Source of the DNA: Chersky-806 sp038252255 | Lineage (GTDB): Bacteria > Actinomycetota > Acidimicrobiia > IMCC26256 > JAENVU01 | Length of the DNA stretch: 64,000 nucleotides | Direction: 5' to 3' | NCBI GenBank assembly: GCA_038252255.1 | Contig: JBBSAM010000003.1 | Coordinates: 62,001 to 126,000 of the forward strand | Shown here: positions 62,751 to 64,000 of the stretch, one piece after another | How the letters are laid out: each line of letters starts with the position of its first letter | How positions within the stretch are numbered: the stretch's first letter is position 1 | Notes under the pieces: model-generated | Told to the model about the DNA's origin: nothing | The model's database searches: none | Seen by the model: the letters and a program-made list of their open reading frames with translations, nothing else | Position numbers and translations under genes: made by a program

Positions 62751-64000
62751 CGCTGCTCCGGCTGCTCAACACGTACCTGCTCCGCTACCGCAAGCTGCTG
62801 CTCCTCGTACTCGCGTTCACGTTCGTCCAGACGATGTGCACGCTGCTGCTGCCGACGCTCAACGCGGACATCATCGACAAGGGCGTGCTCACCGGCAACA
62901 CCGGCTACATCTGGAGGCTCGGTGGCGTGATGCTGGCCATCACGATCGTACAGGTGGCGTTCGCGATCGTCGCCGTCTACTACGGCGCGCGCGCGGCGAT
63001 GGCGTTCGGCCGTGACGTTCGCGGCGCGCTCTTCCACCGCGTCACCGACTTCTCGGCCGAGGACGTCGCCAGCTACGGCGCCCCGTCGCTCATCACCCGA
63101 ATCACGAACGACGTGACGCAGGTGCAGATCCTCGTGCTGATGTCCTGCACGCTGCTCGTCGCCGCGCCGATCACGATCGTCGGCGGCGTGATCTTCGCGG
63201 TACGTGAGGACGGACCCCTTTCTCTCCTCCTGGTCGTGAGCATCCCCGTGCTCGTCATCTGCGTCGGACTCGTGATCATCCGGATGGTCCCCCAGTTCCA
63301 GGTGATGCAGGAACGCATCGACCGGATCAACCAGGTGCTGCGCGAGCAGATCACCGGGATCCGGGTCGTGCGGGCGTTCGTCCGCGAGCCGAACGAAGTC
63401 GAGCGGTTCGGAGGGGCGAACGACGAGCTCACGCTCACGTCGCTGCGCGCGGGGCAGCTCATGGCGTTCATGTTCCCGACCGTGATGCTCGTGTTGAACG
63501 CGTCGAGCGTCGCCGCGATCTGGCTCGGGGCGGACCGGATCGGCAGTGGACAGATGCAGGTCGGGGCGCTGATCGCGTTCCTGAGCTACCTGATCCAGAT
63601 CCTCATGTCCGTGATGATGGCGACCTTCGTCGCGGTCCTCACCCCGCGGGCGAAGGTGAGCGCGGACCGGATCCAGGAAGTGCTCGGCGCGAAGTCCTCG
63701 GTCGTCCCGCCGCCGGATCCGGTCACACACCTGAACGAGCGCACGTCGTTGGAGCTGCGCGGCGTCGAGTTCAAGTACCCCGGGGCCGAGCACGCGGTGC
63801 TCTCCGACATCTCGTTCACGGCCAATGCCGGCGAATTGACGGCCATCATCGGCAGCACCGGTGCCGGCAAGACCACGTTGCTGAACCTGGTCCCGCGCCT
63901 CTTCGACACCACCGGCGGTCACGTCTTCGTGGACGGCTTCGACGTGCGCGACATCGAGCCCGAGCTCCTGTGGAGCCGCATCGGGCTCGTGCCGCAGAAG
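62747..64000 (+). CDS. ABC exporter (membrane domain plus ATPase), truncated by the window end
   Basis: The first 418 residues of a fused ABC exporter starting at ATG 62747 inside the tetR stop; the rest lies beyond the window. Six membrane helices fill residues about 15-310 (KLLLLVLAFTFVQTMCTLLLP, MLAITIVQVAFAIVAVYY, VVSIPVLVICVGLVII and later ones), with the coupling region INQVLREQITGIRVVRAFVRE, a family hallmark. The ATPase begins near 335 (LELRGVEFKYPGAEHAVLSDISF) with Walker A IGSTGAGKTTLLNL near 368 and a Q-loop start IGLVPQK at the very end. It is of the MsbA/LmrA-like heterodimer type; a partner gene would be expected downstream. Cargo unknown. Confidence 0.92.
   Translation, partial: MTLLRLLNTYLLRYRKLLLLVLAFTFVQTMCTLLLPTLNADIIDKGVLTGNTGYIWRLGGVMLAITIVQVAFAIVAVYYGARAAMAFGRDVRGALFHRVTDFSAEDVASYGAPSLITRITNDVTQVQILVLMSCTLLVAAPITIVGGVIFAVREDGPLSLLLVVSIPVLVICVGLVIIRMVPQFQVMQERIDRINQVLREQITGIRVVRAFVREPNEVERFGGANDELTLTSLRAGQLMAFMFPTVMLVLNASSVAAIWLGADRIGSGQMQVGALIAFLSYLIQILMSVMMATFVAVLTPRAKVSADRIQEVLGAKSSVVPPPDPVTHLNERTSLELRGVEFKYPGAEHAVLSDISFTANAGELTAIIGSTGAGKTTLLNLVPRLFDTTGGHVFVDGFDVRDIEPELLWSRIGLVPQK

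Noticed and set aside
1..64000. tRNA, rRNA, insertion sequence or prophage genes
   Set aside because: I looked for the characteristic motifs and genes on both strands and saw none.

Overview
The window is 64 kb of very GC-rich DNA (I judge about 70% G+C from reading it) with strongly GC-biased third codon positions, many GTG starts and many ATGA or GTGA overlaps. A WhiB-type iron-sulfur regulator, a Ddn/F420-type nitroreductase-fold protein, a BTAD-AAA regulator and recurring TANNNT boxes 6-8 bases ahead of start codons point to Actinomycetota. I lean towards a soil or sediment Acidimicrobiia-like lineage, but that rank is inference. No rRNA, tRNA, phage, IS or CRISPR locus is visible.

Layout. 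1-3.9 kb: the 3' end of a purple-acid-phosphatase-like gene, then a large secreted HExxH metallopeptidase behind an AT-rich leader. 3.9-12.8 kb: a complete recC-recB-recD operon. 13.1-16.0 kb: small single-domain genes (SHOCT, SnoaL-like, GNAT, Ddn-like, YqeY, HAD). 16.0-17.4 kb: a lower-GC secreted hypothetical protein abutting a methyltransferase that looks 3'-truncated. 17.5-20.0 kb: an operon of DUF4097, a one-domain adenylate cyclase and a beta-propeller-like protein. 20-27 kb: SRPBCC, DUF2461, pirin, lipoprotein, M28 peptidase, ABC-F and esterase genes. 27-37.6 kb: a catabolic-looking stretch (two aldo-keto reductases, Rieske oxygenase, acyl-CoA synthetase, a three-part membrane protein, LhgO, and a lactate/malate dehydrogenase-like enzyme). 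37.8-41.6 kb: FKBP, WhiB, CaiB/BaiF and DJ-1/PfpI genes. 41.6-46.3 kb: a 1163-residue BTAD-AAA regulator divergent from two uncharacterised genes. 46.3-51.6 kb: ogt with ada-alkA, then a zinc-type znuA / znuCB / Fur-family cluster. 51.6-55.5 kb: two divergent TIM-barrel-type genes, then a four-gene operon containing a Cys version (CGSC) of the UGSC selenoprotein family. 55.5-62.1 kb: a MacB-type exporter operon with two adaptor genes and a DUF5666-like protein. 62.1 kb to the end: TetR and a truncated ABC exporter.

The most unusual signal is a family of about 60-67 bp structured repeats at seven loci (near 12.75, 20.0, 36.6, 38.45, 40.75, 51.05 and 61.75 kb), as single units or tandem arrays of up to five. 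Each unit reads AGATCT(or a relative)-10-bp arm-23 to 25 nt loop-complementary arm-CGG. The arm sequence differs from locus to locus but pairing is kept (perfect at six loci, imperfect at 51 kb), and most loops hold a second small stem. At five loci the unit follows the stop region of a gene on the same strand. At two of these the repeat has entered the open reading frame, giving RecD and an SRPBCC protein repeat-encoded C-terminal tails.

A second theme is probable leaderless transcription: nine start codons lie 6-8 bases after a TANNNT box.
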